Below are positions 7,225-13,947 of a stretch of 23,765 bases of DNA, piece by piece. How positions within the stretch are numbered: position 1 is the first letter of the stretch; each line of letters begins with the position of its first letter. The notes under the pieces are model-generated. The model was not told the DNA's origin and made no database searches. It saw only the letters and a list, made by a program, of their open reading frames with translations. Made by a program: the position numbers and the translations under genes. The DNA comes from a virus: IMG/VR virus record IMGVR_UViG_3300008107_004627, positions 1 through 23,765 of that record; one strand, given 5' to 3'.

Positions 7225-7521
7225 TTAAAGTTTCCCTAAAAGTCTATCTGTTTCAGGTTGTACTGTTTCAGCAATACTTTGTACGTTAAGTACAAATTCT
7301 ACACTAACTATTAAATCTTCTAGTTCATGTAGTTTTCTGCTTACCGCATCTTCTACTTGATCTGGATCCAATCCTTGTTGAAGTAACTTCTGAATATTAA
7401 TCGTTTGTTGCTTCTTACCTTCTAGTTTAATAATTAATTTCTTAATAAATTCAACTGGTATTTTGTTTTTCTCAACATCTTCAAGGATGTGTTCCCATTT
7501 ATCGATAAAATCAGGCGACAT
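7225..7521 (-). CDS. Unknown 98-aa alpha-helical phage protein
   Basis: Acidic and basic residues alternate in a predicted mostly helical protein beginning MSPDFIDKWEHILEDVEKN, with a central INIQKLLQQGLDPDQVEDAV segment. No membrane span, signal or catalytic motif is visible. It overlaps the upstream 238-aa gene by 11 nt and is followed by a terminator, so the two form a small operon, possibly from the late-like motif at 8257-8265. The sequence has the look of a conserved T4-like accessory gene, but I cannot name a family. Confidence 0.7.
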   Translation of the reverse strand: MSPDFIDKWEHILEDVEKNKIPVEFIKKLIIKLEGKKQQTINIQKLLQQGLDPDQVEDAVSRKLHELEDLIVSVEFVLNVQSIAETVQPETDRLLGKL

Positions 7522-8227
7522 TAGTTACTTTTTTTGTAGTTTTCTTTTTTGCAGGTGTAGCTACTTCAGCAACAACCACGGCTTTTTTAGCTTTAGATAC
7601 CTTAGCTGGTTTAGGAGCTAATGAAGGATCTAATGATTGTGCTTCTTCTGTTAAACGTTGTGCTTCTGCTAATAATCCTTTAGCTTCACGTTCCATTTTT
7701 TGTGCTTGTTCTAACCGTTGTTTAGCTAATGAAGCGTCACCTAATGCATCACCTGAGGGTGCTACTACTGGTGGTTGATTACCTTGAGGGCCACGCATTC
7801 TACGTGCTACATCAGCCGGATCTTGTAATCCACGACTTTGATCCAATTCAGCCATACGTTTGACTGCATCTTCACCTAATTTCATTTCATCTAAAATTTT
7901 ATTAAGTTCATTTAACTTAATACGTGTGTTTGGTGCAGGTGTCATTACAATCATTTCTGTATTGACTTTCTTTAATTGACCTTCAATATGTAAAACTTGT
8001 AGTATTGGTCTGCCATCTTGTGTGTAGCTTCTGTTTAATGCATCAGCTAAATTTTCACTATTTTGACCAATGTCACTCTCAATGCAACGAATTAATGAAT
8101 CATGTATATTTTTATTAATTGTTTCGGTATATGTTACCAAGCACATATGAGGCTCGCCTGGTACTTCTCGGAAAATTACAGCTACTTTTCTATCCCCGTG
8201 TTTCCCTACGTGTCTTGTAAAACTCAT
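7511..8227 (-). CDS. Conserved-looking phage protein with coiled coil and histone-like basic tail
   Basis: 238 aa in three parts. The N-terminal domain (about 1-100) begins MSFTRHVGKHGDRKVAVIFR. A middle linker is rich in Pro, Gly and Arg (RMRGPQGNQPPVV). A coiled coil (about 165-195, KQRLEQAQKMEREAKGLL) leads into a C-terminal Ala/Lys/Pro-rich tail (KPAKVSKAKKAVV, PAKKKTTKKV) resembling histone H1-type DNA-binding tails. The start has a strong AAGGAGAAC ribosome site. Nucleic-acid binding by the tail is inferred from composition only. It overlaps the 98-aa gene, suggesting stoichiometric co-expression. The N-terminal domain gives me a sense of similarity to proteins of T4-like marine phages, but no family name can be given. 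Confidence 0.72.
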   Translation of the reverse strand: MSFTRHVGKHGDRKVAVIFREVPGEPHMCLVTYTETINKNIHDSLIRCIESDIGQNSENLADALNRSYTQDGRPILQVLHIEGQLKKVNTEMIVMTPAPNTRIKLNELNKILDEMKLGEDAVKRMAELDQSRGLQDPADVARRMRGPQGNQPPVVAPSGDALGDASLAKQRLEQAQKMEREAKGLLAEAQRLTEEAQSLDPSLAPKPAKVSKAKKAVVVAEVATPAKKKTTKKVTNVA

Positions 8228-8256
8228 ATTATGTTCTCCTTGTAATATGCTAAAGT

Positions 8257-8265
8257 TATTTAATA
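8257..8265 (-). promoter_or_regulatory. Possible late promoter motif TATTAAATA
   Basis: TATTAAATA 30 nt before the ATG at 8227. It keeps the TAAATA core of the four TGATAAATA motifs but is farther from the start and differs at the first positions. Weaker support than those four. Confidence 0.3.
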
Positions 8266-8301
8266 AGAAATTTGTTCTCTACAAAATTTCCATATACCCA
8301 T

Positions 8302-8559
8302 TTATGACCATTTTAATTCATAAAATATTGCTTCTTGCGGATCTTCAAACGCTATACAACTAGGGGTAAGCAGTTCAATTAAATTGTTATTATTACTTAA
8401 TGTAGGATATGTTACACTAAACCTACCATTAAGTTTATCTAATACCCATTGTTTGGATTCTTCTGTACAGTGATGTGATGTTATGACAAAATGTTTAGGA
8501 GTATATGTTAGTTCTCTCTCGCTAAACCAAGTAATAGGATCTAACTTATATTCAATCAT
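8302..8559 (-). CDS. Unknown 85-aa phage protein
   Basis: Soluble protein beginning MIEYKLDPITWFSERELTY with a HCTEESKQWVLDKLNG helix. No motif is recognised. It starts inside the stop of the upstream 143-aa gene (ATGA overlap) and is the last gene of the run that begins with the VWA protein at 10735. The coupling supports it being real. No function is assigned. Confidence 0.6.
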   Translation of the reverse strand: MIEYKLDPITWFSERELTYTPKHFVITSHHCTEESKQWVLDKLNGRFSVTYPTLSNNNNLIELLTPSCIAFEDPQEAIFYELKWS

Positions 8560-8987
8560 TTTGTTAAATTATCCAACATTTTATATTTCTCCCAAGCCTC
8601 TACTACCGCAGGTGTTGAGTTATCGTTAGTTGGTACAACTTGCATCCACAATCCTTGGCCCAATTTAGCCGGATGATTATACGAATAACTATGTCCAGCT
8701 TTGCGACCTGCATCATCAAATACTCTAGGTTGGTGTATCCTACCTGAGTAATATAATCTGGTTGCTAATGCTTTTACTTTGGTCAAATCATACGTACCTA
8801 ATTCATCTAGAGTAGAACGCCGTTGATAAGGGTTGCCTTCAGCGTAATATTGTTCTACTACTTGCATAAAAGTATCATAATCGGGACATAATGTACGTGT
8901 TACAATGAACATAACCTCATCCTCGGACACTTCGTTGTGCATAAGACTAACTAAGCAACCACCAAGACTAGTACCAATATACATCAT
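8556..8987 (-). CDS. Unknown 143-aa conserved-looking phage protein
   Basis: Begins MMYIGTSLGGCLVSLMHNEV and contains DYDTFMQVVEQYYAEGNPY, a YYSGRIHQPR segment and an end rich in charged and aromatic residues (VVEAWEKYKMLDNLTK). No membrane span or signal. The start overlaps the upstream stop (ATGA) and its stop overlaps the next start, so it lies in the middle of a coupled chain of small genes downstream of the MoxR/VWA module. The sequence looks conserved rather than random, but I know no family name. Function unknown. Confidence 0.68.
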   Translation of the reverse strand: MMYIGTSLGGCLVSLMHNEVSEDEVMFIVTRTLCPDYDTFMQVVEQYYAEGNPYQRRSTLDELGTYDLTKVKALATRLYYSGRIHQPRVFDDAGRKAGHSYSYNHPAKLGQGLWMQVVPTNDNSTPAVVEAWEKYKMLDNLTK

Positions 8988-9346
8988 ACAATCATTTTCC
9001 TATCACTATTAACATAGTCACTATAGACTTTCTTACCGTTCTCTCTAATCCATTCTACTATAGGTTGCGGATTATCATTAAATGCTTCAGTAAGTTCTTT
9101 ATATTTTAAAGTACTATTGAATTCATAAATTTCATATGAACGTTGACTATTTGCTCTAGCACGAAGGATCAGCATTTGTAATGGTACACCAGTGGGTCTT
9201 GCCGGGATTCGTTCTTCTTTAAGAATAGCAACAACCTTTTGCTTCTCCCATTGATTGTACCTATCCATATGATAGCCAACATCATGTAGGCTTTCAAGAC
9301 CATTACAGTCCCAAACTGCTAAGTAATGCTTGGTCTTAGTCATCAT
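8984..9346 (-). CDS. Unknown 120-aa phage protein
   Basis: Soluble, slightly basic protein with LAVWDCNGLESLHDVGYHMD near the N-terminus, a basic middle (KEERIPARPTGVPLQM, LRARANSQRSYEIYEF) and a WIRENGKKVYSDYV segment near the end. The start overlaps the 3' end of the 38-aa membrane protein gene by 11 nt and the stop overlaps the next start by 4 nt. No catalytic motif is recognised. Co-translation with the VWA protein is likely. Confidence 0.66.
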   Translation of the reverse strand: MMTKTKHYLAVWDCNGLESLHDVGYHMDRYNQWEKQKVVAILKEERIPARPTGVPLQMLILRARANSQRSYEIYEFNSTLKYKELTEAFNDNPQPIVEWIRENGKKVYSDYVNSDRKMIV

Positions 9347-9452
9347 GTTTTGAAAGTGTATCTAATGCTCCGGATAGTAGTCTAATAAAAATATACAAGA
9401 CTACTCCCAGTACTACTACTATAAAGCCATAGCCAAGTATATCTACTATCAT
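9336..9452 (-). CDS. 38-aa single-pass membrane protein
   Basis: Short gene placed exactly between the VWA protein and the 120-aa gene. Its ATG overlaps the VWA stop (ATGA at 9452-9449) and its TAA overlaps the next start by 11 nt. The product begins MIVDILGYGFIVVVLGVVLY, continues IFIRLLSGALD and ends with a polar tail (TLSKHDD). A hydrophobic stretch of about 20 residues followed by one Arg fits a small inner-membrane protein. Perfect coupling on both sides is the main reason to call it. It could anchor a neighbouring protein such as the VWA factor to the membrane, but that is inference. Confidence 0.65.
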   Translation of the reverse strand: MIVDILGYGFIVVVLGVVLYIFIRLLSGALDTLSKHDD

Positions 9453-10735
9453 GCTGTTACCGGCTCATCATAAATTGCATAAGTGCCGAATGGGGGATTG
9501 GGATTCTTATCACCGTGAATGATCCATGTAGTATCACAATAGTCAGCATCACCCCAGCTACCAAAAGGATAACCATCAGTAAATACAATTAATCGTTTTG
9601 GATCAATTGCATTATCTTTCAAATATTTAAAGATACAATCAAAGTCAGTACCACCACCGCCCATTGGCTCATATTCTTCAATCAAATCCATATTCTCACT
9701 ACTGAAGTCTTTTGGATTATAAGTTTCAGTATCAAAACAGAATACGTGGACCTTGTAGCCATCAAAACTATTCATCATGCCACCAATTTCACCTAAGAAT
9801 TGTTGTGCTTGTTTGTTACTGATAGAACCTGACATGTCAATGGCAACAACAACATCAATTTCTTCACCGGGATTCATGCCGGGCATAATAGCATCCATAT
9901 GCCAACCTCTACGTGAAGGACGCATCCAAGAATAATCTGTACGAATAGCACTTGTCAAATTAGTTTGAATCAGTTCACGCCAGGGCATAACTGGGTTAGT
10001 ATGTTGTTTAATCAAACGCTCAACACCTAAGGGCAATGAACCTGCTTCAGCACTACTTGCGGCATTGATAATTGCTTGCTTAACTTCCTGACGCACACGT
10101 TCACGTTCTTCAGGACTCATTGAGGGACGCTTACCTTGTTTGTTACCTTCACCTTCTTGATCACCGTCACCATCACCTTCATCATCCATGTGGTCGTCAA
10201 TCATTTGGTCAAGTAAATCATCAATAGAGATTTTCTGAACATTCTTCATCAAATCATCATATATTTCTTCTGCGGCTTTACCATCATACTTCTGCTCATA
10301 CAAGCAAGGTACTGTCTTAATAAACTCACCTACTTTATGACGTTTCAAATCAGCGTTGACAGCATAGTCATCAGCAATGTTCCAGATTTCGGGATCACGA
10401 TTACCTCTACGACCCATATGATCGTACACAACGTGTAACACTTCATGCCCAACTAAGAATTCAACTTCTTTGGGTTTCAACATCATAATGAAACGACTAT
10501 TGTAATAGAACTTCAAGCCATCAGTTGCCGCTGTACTACACCATAAATCAGCATTAATCAATTGCATACGTGTAGCAAGATTGCCGAAAAAGCTATGACG
10601 CAACAATAGACCAATACGTGCAGTAACTAATTTTTCACGTGCTTGATAGTCAATTTTGCTATCTGTAGGTCCTACAAGATTCTCAAATTTCTTACTACGA
10701 CTACGTTTCTTACTGGGATTAATTACTTCACTCAT
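9449..10735 (-). CDS. DUF2201-type putative metallopeptidase with C-terminal VWA domain
   Basis: 428 aa. The N-terminal domain (about 30-160) carries a zinc-site-like HExxH, HEVLHVVYDH (H97, E98, H101), and an NIADDYAVNADL segment. A very acidic linker follows (about 180-200, DDEGDGDGDQEGEG). The C-terminal VWA domain has a complete MIDAS metal site: DMSGS at 300-304, T363-D364 in GGGTDFD, and FTDGYPFG near 385-392. This architecture matches the DUF2201 family, usually encoded beside a MoxR AAA+ ATPase, as here at 10959. Such pairs act as remodelling or metal-insertion chaperones (CbbQ/CbbO, NorQ/NorD, RavA/ViaA). It has its own sigma70 promoter and an AAAGGA ribosome site. Its phage target is unknown. 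Confidence 0.88.
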   Translation of the reverse strand: MSEVINPSKKRSRSKKFENLVGPTDSKIDYQAREKLVTARIGLLLRHSFFGNLATRMQLINADLWCSTAATDGLKFYYNSRFIMMLKPKEVEFLVGHEVLHVVYDHMGRRGNRDPEIWNIADDYAVNADLKRHKVGEFIKTVPCLYEQKYDGKAAEEIYDDLMKNVQKISIDDLLDQMIDDHMDDEGDGDGDQEGEGNKQGKRPSMSPEERERVRQEVKQAIINAASSAEAGSLPLGVERLIKQHTNPVMPWRELIQTNLTSAIRTDYSWMRPSRRGWHMDAIMPGMNPGEEIDVVVAIDMSGSISNKQAQQFLGEIGGMMNSFDGYKVHVFCFDTETYNPKDFSSENMDLIEEYEPMGGGGTDFDCIFKYLKDNAIDPKRLIVFTDGYPFGSWGDADYCDTTWIIHGDKNPNPPFGTYAIYDEPVTA

Positions 10736-10761
10736 ATTGGTCCTTTGTTAGTTATGTATGT

Positions 10762-10790
10762 ATTGTAACACACTTGTGATTTACTGTCAA
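10762..10790 (-). promoter_or_regulatory. Sigma70 promoter of the VWA gene
   Basis: TTGACA, a 17-nt spacer, then TACAAT preceded by TGT (extended -10). It lies 27 nt before the ATG at 10735, immediately after the stop of the 54-aa gene. The -35 is extended as TTGACAGTAAATCA, nearly the same as in the two promoters at 12094-12122 and 12195-12223. Confidence 0.8.
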
Positions 10791-10792
10791 AA

Positions 10793-10957
10793 TTACATTG
10801 ATAGCTTGCGATAACCTTTATCAAAGTAAATCCTTGCGTAAGGATCCGCACCTTTAGTGTACAGTTCCTCGGCTTCACTTTTGTTCAATCCACGATCACG
10901 GGCACTTTGACCCATTGCGTAGAAATACTTCTTGCCAGTTAAAATCTTTGTTGCCAT
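10793..10957 (-). CDS. 54-aa protein between the AAA+ and VWA genes
   Basis: Small basic protein beginning MATKILTGKKYFYAMGQSAR and continuing with an acidic helix (LNKSEAEELYTKG) and DPYARIYFDKGYRKLSM. The ATG comes one base after the ATPase stop, with an AGGT ribosome-site match about 7 nt upstream, so it is translated from the ATPase message. Its stop abuts the promoter of the VWA gene. It has no known motif. Its position inside the ATPase/VWA pair makes an adaptor or substrate-linking role worth considering, as inference only. Confidence 0.62.
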   Translation of the reverse strand: MATKILTGKKYFYAMGQSARDRGLNKSEAEELYTKGADPYARIYFDKGYRKLSM

Positions 10958-10958
10958 A

Positions 10959-12059
10959 TTAATTACCTGCGTCTACAATGTACTTGCCGTATTTCTTATG
11001 AAACTCATCAAAGTTCTTCAACTGACTAGGTTCAATCGGTAACTTGTATGTCTTAAGCGCAATCTTAGCACCCATAACAACTAGTTCAGTCTCAAAGTTT
11101 GCCATAATGTAACTGAAGAAATTATCAGCCATTGTGTGGAACTCTTTGCTAGAAACTTTCTTTGTCTCTAGTGCATCACGCAATTCATAACACATTGAAA
11201 TTGTCAATGAATACATAGCAGAAATTTCTTTAACTGCAAGGTCCTTAACTTTACCTGACAAGATATCAGAGGGTTCAGGCATACGACCTGCTACTTTACG
11301 ATGTGCCGCAAACTTAACAGCAAGACCTTCACCAACAGCACCACTAATCAAATTGAATAATGTATCACTATCTGTATCATCTTCATCATTCAACAAGTCA
11401 CTAACGAAACACCATGTACGAGGTGTAGCAAATGCTCTACTTGCTGATTTAGCATCAAAATCATACAAATCTTGTTTAGCGAAACTCAAGTAACCCACAA
11501 CGTCTTTGTGAATACCTTTGTTCACTGCCCAATTCTGCCATGAAGTAAAATCTGCTCTCATCTCTAAGTGTAAGAAACGATTAGCTAGGGGCATTGGCAT
11601 ACGATATGTAACACCTTTGTCAGAGTCACGATTGCCTGCCGCAACGATAACAACATTATTGGGAAGTACATACTTACCAACTCTACGATTCAAAATCAAC
11701 TGATAACCGGCCGCTTGTACTGCGGGACTTGCTGAATTCATTTCATCTAAGAATAGAACAACGATTGGGTACTGACTTGCTAGGTCCTCATCAGGCAAGT
11801 CAACAGGTGCCGCCCAATCCATTTTATTAATATCTTTATTAAAGAATGGGATACCACGAATGTCTGTAGGCTCCATTTGTGCCATACGCAAGTCAATCAT
11901 GTAGCCACCTAGTTCTTCAGTAACTTCTGCTACGACTTCTGATTTACCGATGCCGGGAGGGCCCCACAAGAAAAGCGGGCGTTTTGCTTTGAATGCTTTG
12001 AGCATTGCTTTGCGAGTTTGTACACTAGTGATAGTGAGATTGTCTGATACTGATGCCAT
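10959..12059 (-). CDS. MoxR-type AAA+ ATPase
   Basis: 366 aa. Walker A is GPPGIGKS (33-40), Walker B is LFLDEMN (about 102-108), followed by the VQAAGYQLILNRRVG region, a sensor-1 Asn in VVIVAAGNRD and an arginine-finger region in PMPLANRFLHLEM. The layout fits the MoxR branch, whose members work with VWA-domain partners; the partner is encoded at 9449-10735. The start has a good ribosome site (AGGAG, 7-nt spacing). Two tandem near-consensus sigma70 promoters lie upstream. The ATPase call is firm. What it remodels is unknown; candidates are virion assembly intermediates or a host metalloprotein. Confidence 0.93.
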   Translation of the reverse strand: MASVSDNLTITSVQTRKAMLKAFKAKRPLFLWGPPGIGKSEVVAEVTEELGGYMIDLRMAQMEPTDIRGIPFFNKDINKMDWAAPVDLPDEDLASQYPIVVLFLDEMNSASPAVQAAGYQLILNRRVGKYVLPNNVVIVAAGNRDSDKGVTYRMPMPLANRFLHLEMRADFTSWQNWAVNKGIHKDVVGYLSFAKQDLYDFDAKSASRAFATPRTWCFVSDLLNDEDDTDSDTLFNLISGAVGEGLAVKFAAHRKVAGRMPEPSDILSGKVKDLAVKEISAMYSLTISMCYELRDALETKKVSSKEFHTMADNFFSYIMANFETELVVMGAKIALKTYKLPIEPSQLKNFDEFHKKYGKYIVDAGN

Positions 12060-12093
12060 TAGATGCTCCTGTTGAAAAATTTAATATGTATGA

Positions 12094-12122
12094 AGTATAG
12101 TCTAAAACTGATTTATTGTCAA
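12094..12122 (-). promoter_or_regulatory. Sigma70 promoter of the AAA+ ATPase gene (proximal)
   Basis: TTGACA, a 17-nt spacer, TATACT, 35 nt before the ATG at 12059. The -35 is part of the longer motif TTGACAATAAATCA, which is repeated exactly about 100 nt upstream. Confidence 0.8.
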
Positions 12123-12194
12123 ATTTAGTGTTGTTGTTTATTTACAACAGATTGTACGTTGATAAACAGATAGTTTTCTAGCTTCAATACGTAT

Positions 12195-12223
12195 ATTATA
12201 ACACCAAAATGATTTATTGTCAA
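12195..12223 (-). promoter_or_regulatory. Sigma70 promoter upstream of the ATPase gene (distal)
   Basis: TTGACA, a 17-nt spacer, TATAAT: full consensus hexamers with extended -10 TGT. It reads leftward and would give the ATPase message a leader of about 130 nt containing the proximal promoter. It lies back-to-back with the start of the plus-strand glycosyltransferase gene and overlaps any upstream promoter of that gene. No credible ORF lies between the two promoters. Confidence 0.8.
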
Positions 12224-12249
12224 CTTATCATACCTTACTAAATATTTCA

Positions 12250-13611
12250 ATGACAAAATTACACGTTTTAGTGGTCTTACAGACCCATAGTAAGGGTGAT
12301 AATCAACATTATTTTGGGTATACCACTGAGGAGAGATTTTGTAGAGCACCTAAAGGTGAGATTACTAGAAGGTGTACTAGGAGTCTAGTGGAAAGTATGA
12401 ACCATGCTAAAGAATTATTTGTAGATAGTGATTTTGAATTGGTAGTATATGATGACCATAGTGATGACCAAGCAGTTATTGATATTAAGAATAACCTTAA
12501 TATTGCTAGTTTTAAAACACAATTTATTCCTTTAGTTACCTATGGAATTATGTCAAGTATTTTAAAATGCTATGAGCATGGTAGAGATCATGGTAAGGAA
12601 ATTGTATATTTTGCACAAGATGATTACTTATATGATACTACTGCTATTTTCGACATGATACAAACAATGATGCACACCTCATATGCATTAGGTAATTTTA
12701 CCTCTATATATCCATATGATGATCCATATCGGTATATTCCTCAAAATACTGCAATACCTAGTCATGTAATTCGTTCACAAAAAAGACATTGGAGATCATC
12801 AAAGGGGTGTGCTAGTTGTATTATGGTCCATCATAAAATGCTAACTGACAATTGGGATTTATTTGAGGGAATGGGTAGACATGTTCCTGATCCTAGAATG
12901 GAAGATCGTACACTTAACAGATTATGGAATGAACGAAATTACTATTTGTTTACACCAATACCTAGTTTAGCGTTACACATGCAATATATGTCTGAACATG
13001 ATAATCAGATGAATTGGCGTGAATGGTGGGATAGATATGATAAAGCAGAATCGTTAAGTCCAACAACTGATGATACCATATTAAATGTAGGGTTTGGTGG
13101 TCATTTTATAAAAAACATGTCATATATAGATGAATTTGCAGGTATGCGTGAGATAACATTAGATATTGACAATAAGCATAATCCTGATATCATTGCAGAT
13201 GTGAATAATCTTAGCCATATACCTGATAATTATGTAAATTGCGTCTATACTTCGCATATGATTGAGCATATTGATTACTTTAAGGTTTCACCTGTTCTTA
13301 AAGAATTACTTCGTATATGTAAACTCGGTGGTATTGTTAGAATTGTAACTCCTAATTTACAAGTAATAGGAGAACATATTAGTAAAGGAGATTTATTGAC
13401 TCCGATATATGATAGTAATGGTGGACCAATTAGTCCTATAGATATTATATATGGACATCGTCATAGTGTTCATCGCAATCGTGTTGATTTTATGATTCAT
13501 AGAACTGGATTTACTAAACAGGTATTTGAACATATAGCGACAGAAAATAATTTTGATATTGATATTAAAGAAATAGATTTTGATTTAATAGTAGATATTA
13601 AAAAACATTAA
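12250..13611 (+). CDS. Glycosyltransferase-methyltransferase fusion protein
   Basis: 453 aa from the ATG at 12250; a TTG at 12217 would add 11 residues but overlaps the opposing promoter. The N-terminal half resembles a GT-A glycosyltransferase: a beta strand (KLHVLVVLQTH), then VVYDDHSDD (about 65-73) and YFAQDDYLY (about 120-128), candidates for nucleotide-sugar and metal-binding acidic motifs. The C-terminal 185 residues look like a class I SAM methyltransferase of the Methyltransf_11 type: LNVGFGGHF (motif I), TLDID, DIIADVNNL and YTSHMIEHI. It is the only plus-strand gene and converges on the 84-aa gene with a 1-nt gap. No Shine-Dalgarno precedes the ATG; TAAATA ends 5 nt before it. Likely role: build and cap a glycan. 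The acceptor is unknown. Confidence 0.82.
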   Translation: MTKLHVLVVLQTHSKGDNQHYFGYTTEERFCRAPKGEITRRCTRSLVESMNHAKELFVDSDFELVVYDDHSDDQAVIDIKNNLNIASFKTQFIPLVTYGIMSSILKCYEHGRDHGKEIVYFAQDDYLYDTTAIFDMIQTMMHTSYALGNFTSIYPYDDPYRYIPQNTAIPSHVIRSQKRHWRSSKGCASCIMVHHKMLTDNWDLFEGMGRHVPDPRMEDRTLNRLWNERNYYLFTPIPSLALHMQYMSEHDNQMNWREWWDRYDKAESLSPTTDDTILNVGFGGHFIKNMSYIDEFAGMREITLDIDNKHNPDIIADVNNLSHIPDNYVNCVYTSHMIEHIDYFKVSPVLKELLRICKLGGIVRIVTPNLQVIGEHISKGDLLTPIYDSNGGPISPIDIIYGHRHSVHRNRVDFMIHRTGFTKQVFEHIATENNFDIDIKEIDFDLIVDIKKH

Positions 13612-13612
13612 A

Positions 13613-13867
13613 TTATTTCATTAAGTTTGCCATCAATACTAGTTTTTCTAAATGGTTAATTGCTTTATTGATTTCTTCAACTCTGTCATCAAGCATTTCG
13701 TATTTGCCCGTTCTACGTAGATTGACTTCTAGTTTGCTTAATTCTGTGACCATTTTATCAATGTTTTTGTGCATACGATGTAGGTCTGGATTGTAACCAA
13801 TCCCATTCATTTGACTACTTAAGTCACTACTAACTTGATTCCAATCTAATGCACGTTCTATTTTCAT
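13613..13867 (-). CDS. 84-aa helical protein from a possibly leaderless message
   Basis: Predicted alpha-helical protein beginning MKIERALDWNQVSSDL, with heptad-like helices (KNIDKMVTELSKLEVNLRR, VEEINKAINHLEKLVLMA) suggesting a small coiled-coil oligomer. The frame is open 26 codons further upstream, but that stretch contains the promoter itself, so the ATG at 13867 is preferred. A strong sigma70 promoter ends 6 nt before this ATG, which would put the transcript start at the ATG, and there is no Shine-Dalgarno. It converges with the plus-strand gene. Function unknown. Confidence 0.66.
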   Translation of the reverse strand: MKIERALDWNQVSSDLSSQMNGIGYNPDLHRMHKNIDKMVTELSKLEVNLRRTGKYEMLDDRVEEINKAINHLEKLVLMANLMK

Positions 13868-13873
13868 AAGAGT

Positions 13874-13902
13874 ACTATAACATAGTATGGTATTTATGTC
13901 AA
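13874..13902 (-). promoter_or_regulatory. Sigma70 promoter abutting the 84-aa gene
   Basis: TTGACA, a 17-nt spacer, TATAGT with extended -10 TGT. The -35 begins within a few bases of the T-run of the terminator at 13904-13927, so terminator and promoter are fused back to back. The -10 ends only 6 nt before the ATG at 13867. Confidence 0.72.
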
Positions 13903-13903
13903 C

Positions 13904-13927
13904 AAAAAAGGCTCCTAAGAGCCTTTT
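13904..13927 (-). terminator. Terminator after the larger propeller fibre gene
   Basis: Stem AAAAGGCTC/GAGCCTTTT with loop CTAA (plus-strand reading), followed on the minus strand by TTTTTT. It lies 20 nt beyond the stop of the 784-aa gene. Same stem family as the terminators at 16352 and 21287. Confidence 0.8.
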
Positions 13928-13947
13928 GTTTGTATGTTTATACAATT

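Noticed and set aside
12125-12349. 74-codon minus-strand ORF
   Set aside because: It runs through the distal sigma70 promoter and the start of the plus-strand fusion gene and has no ribosome site.
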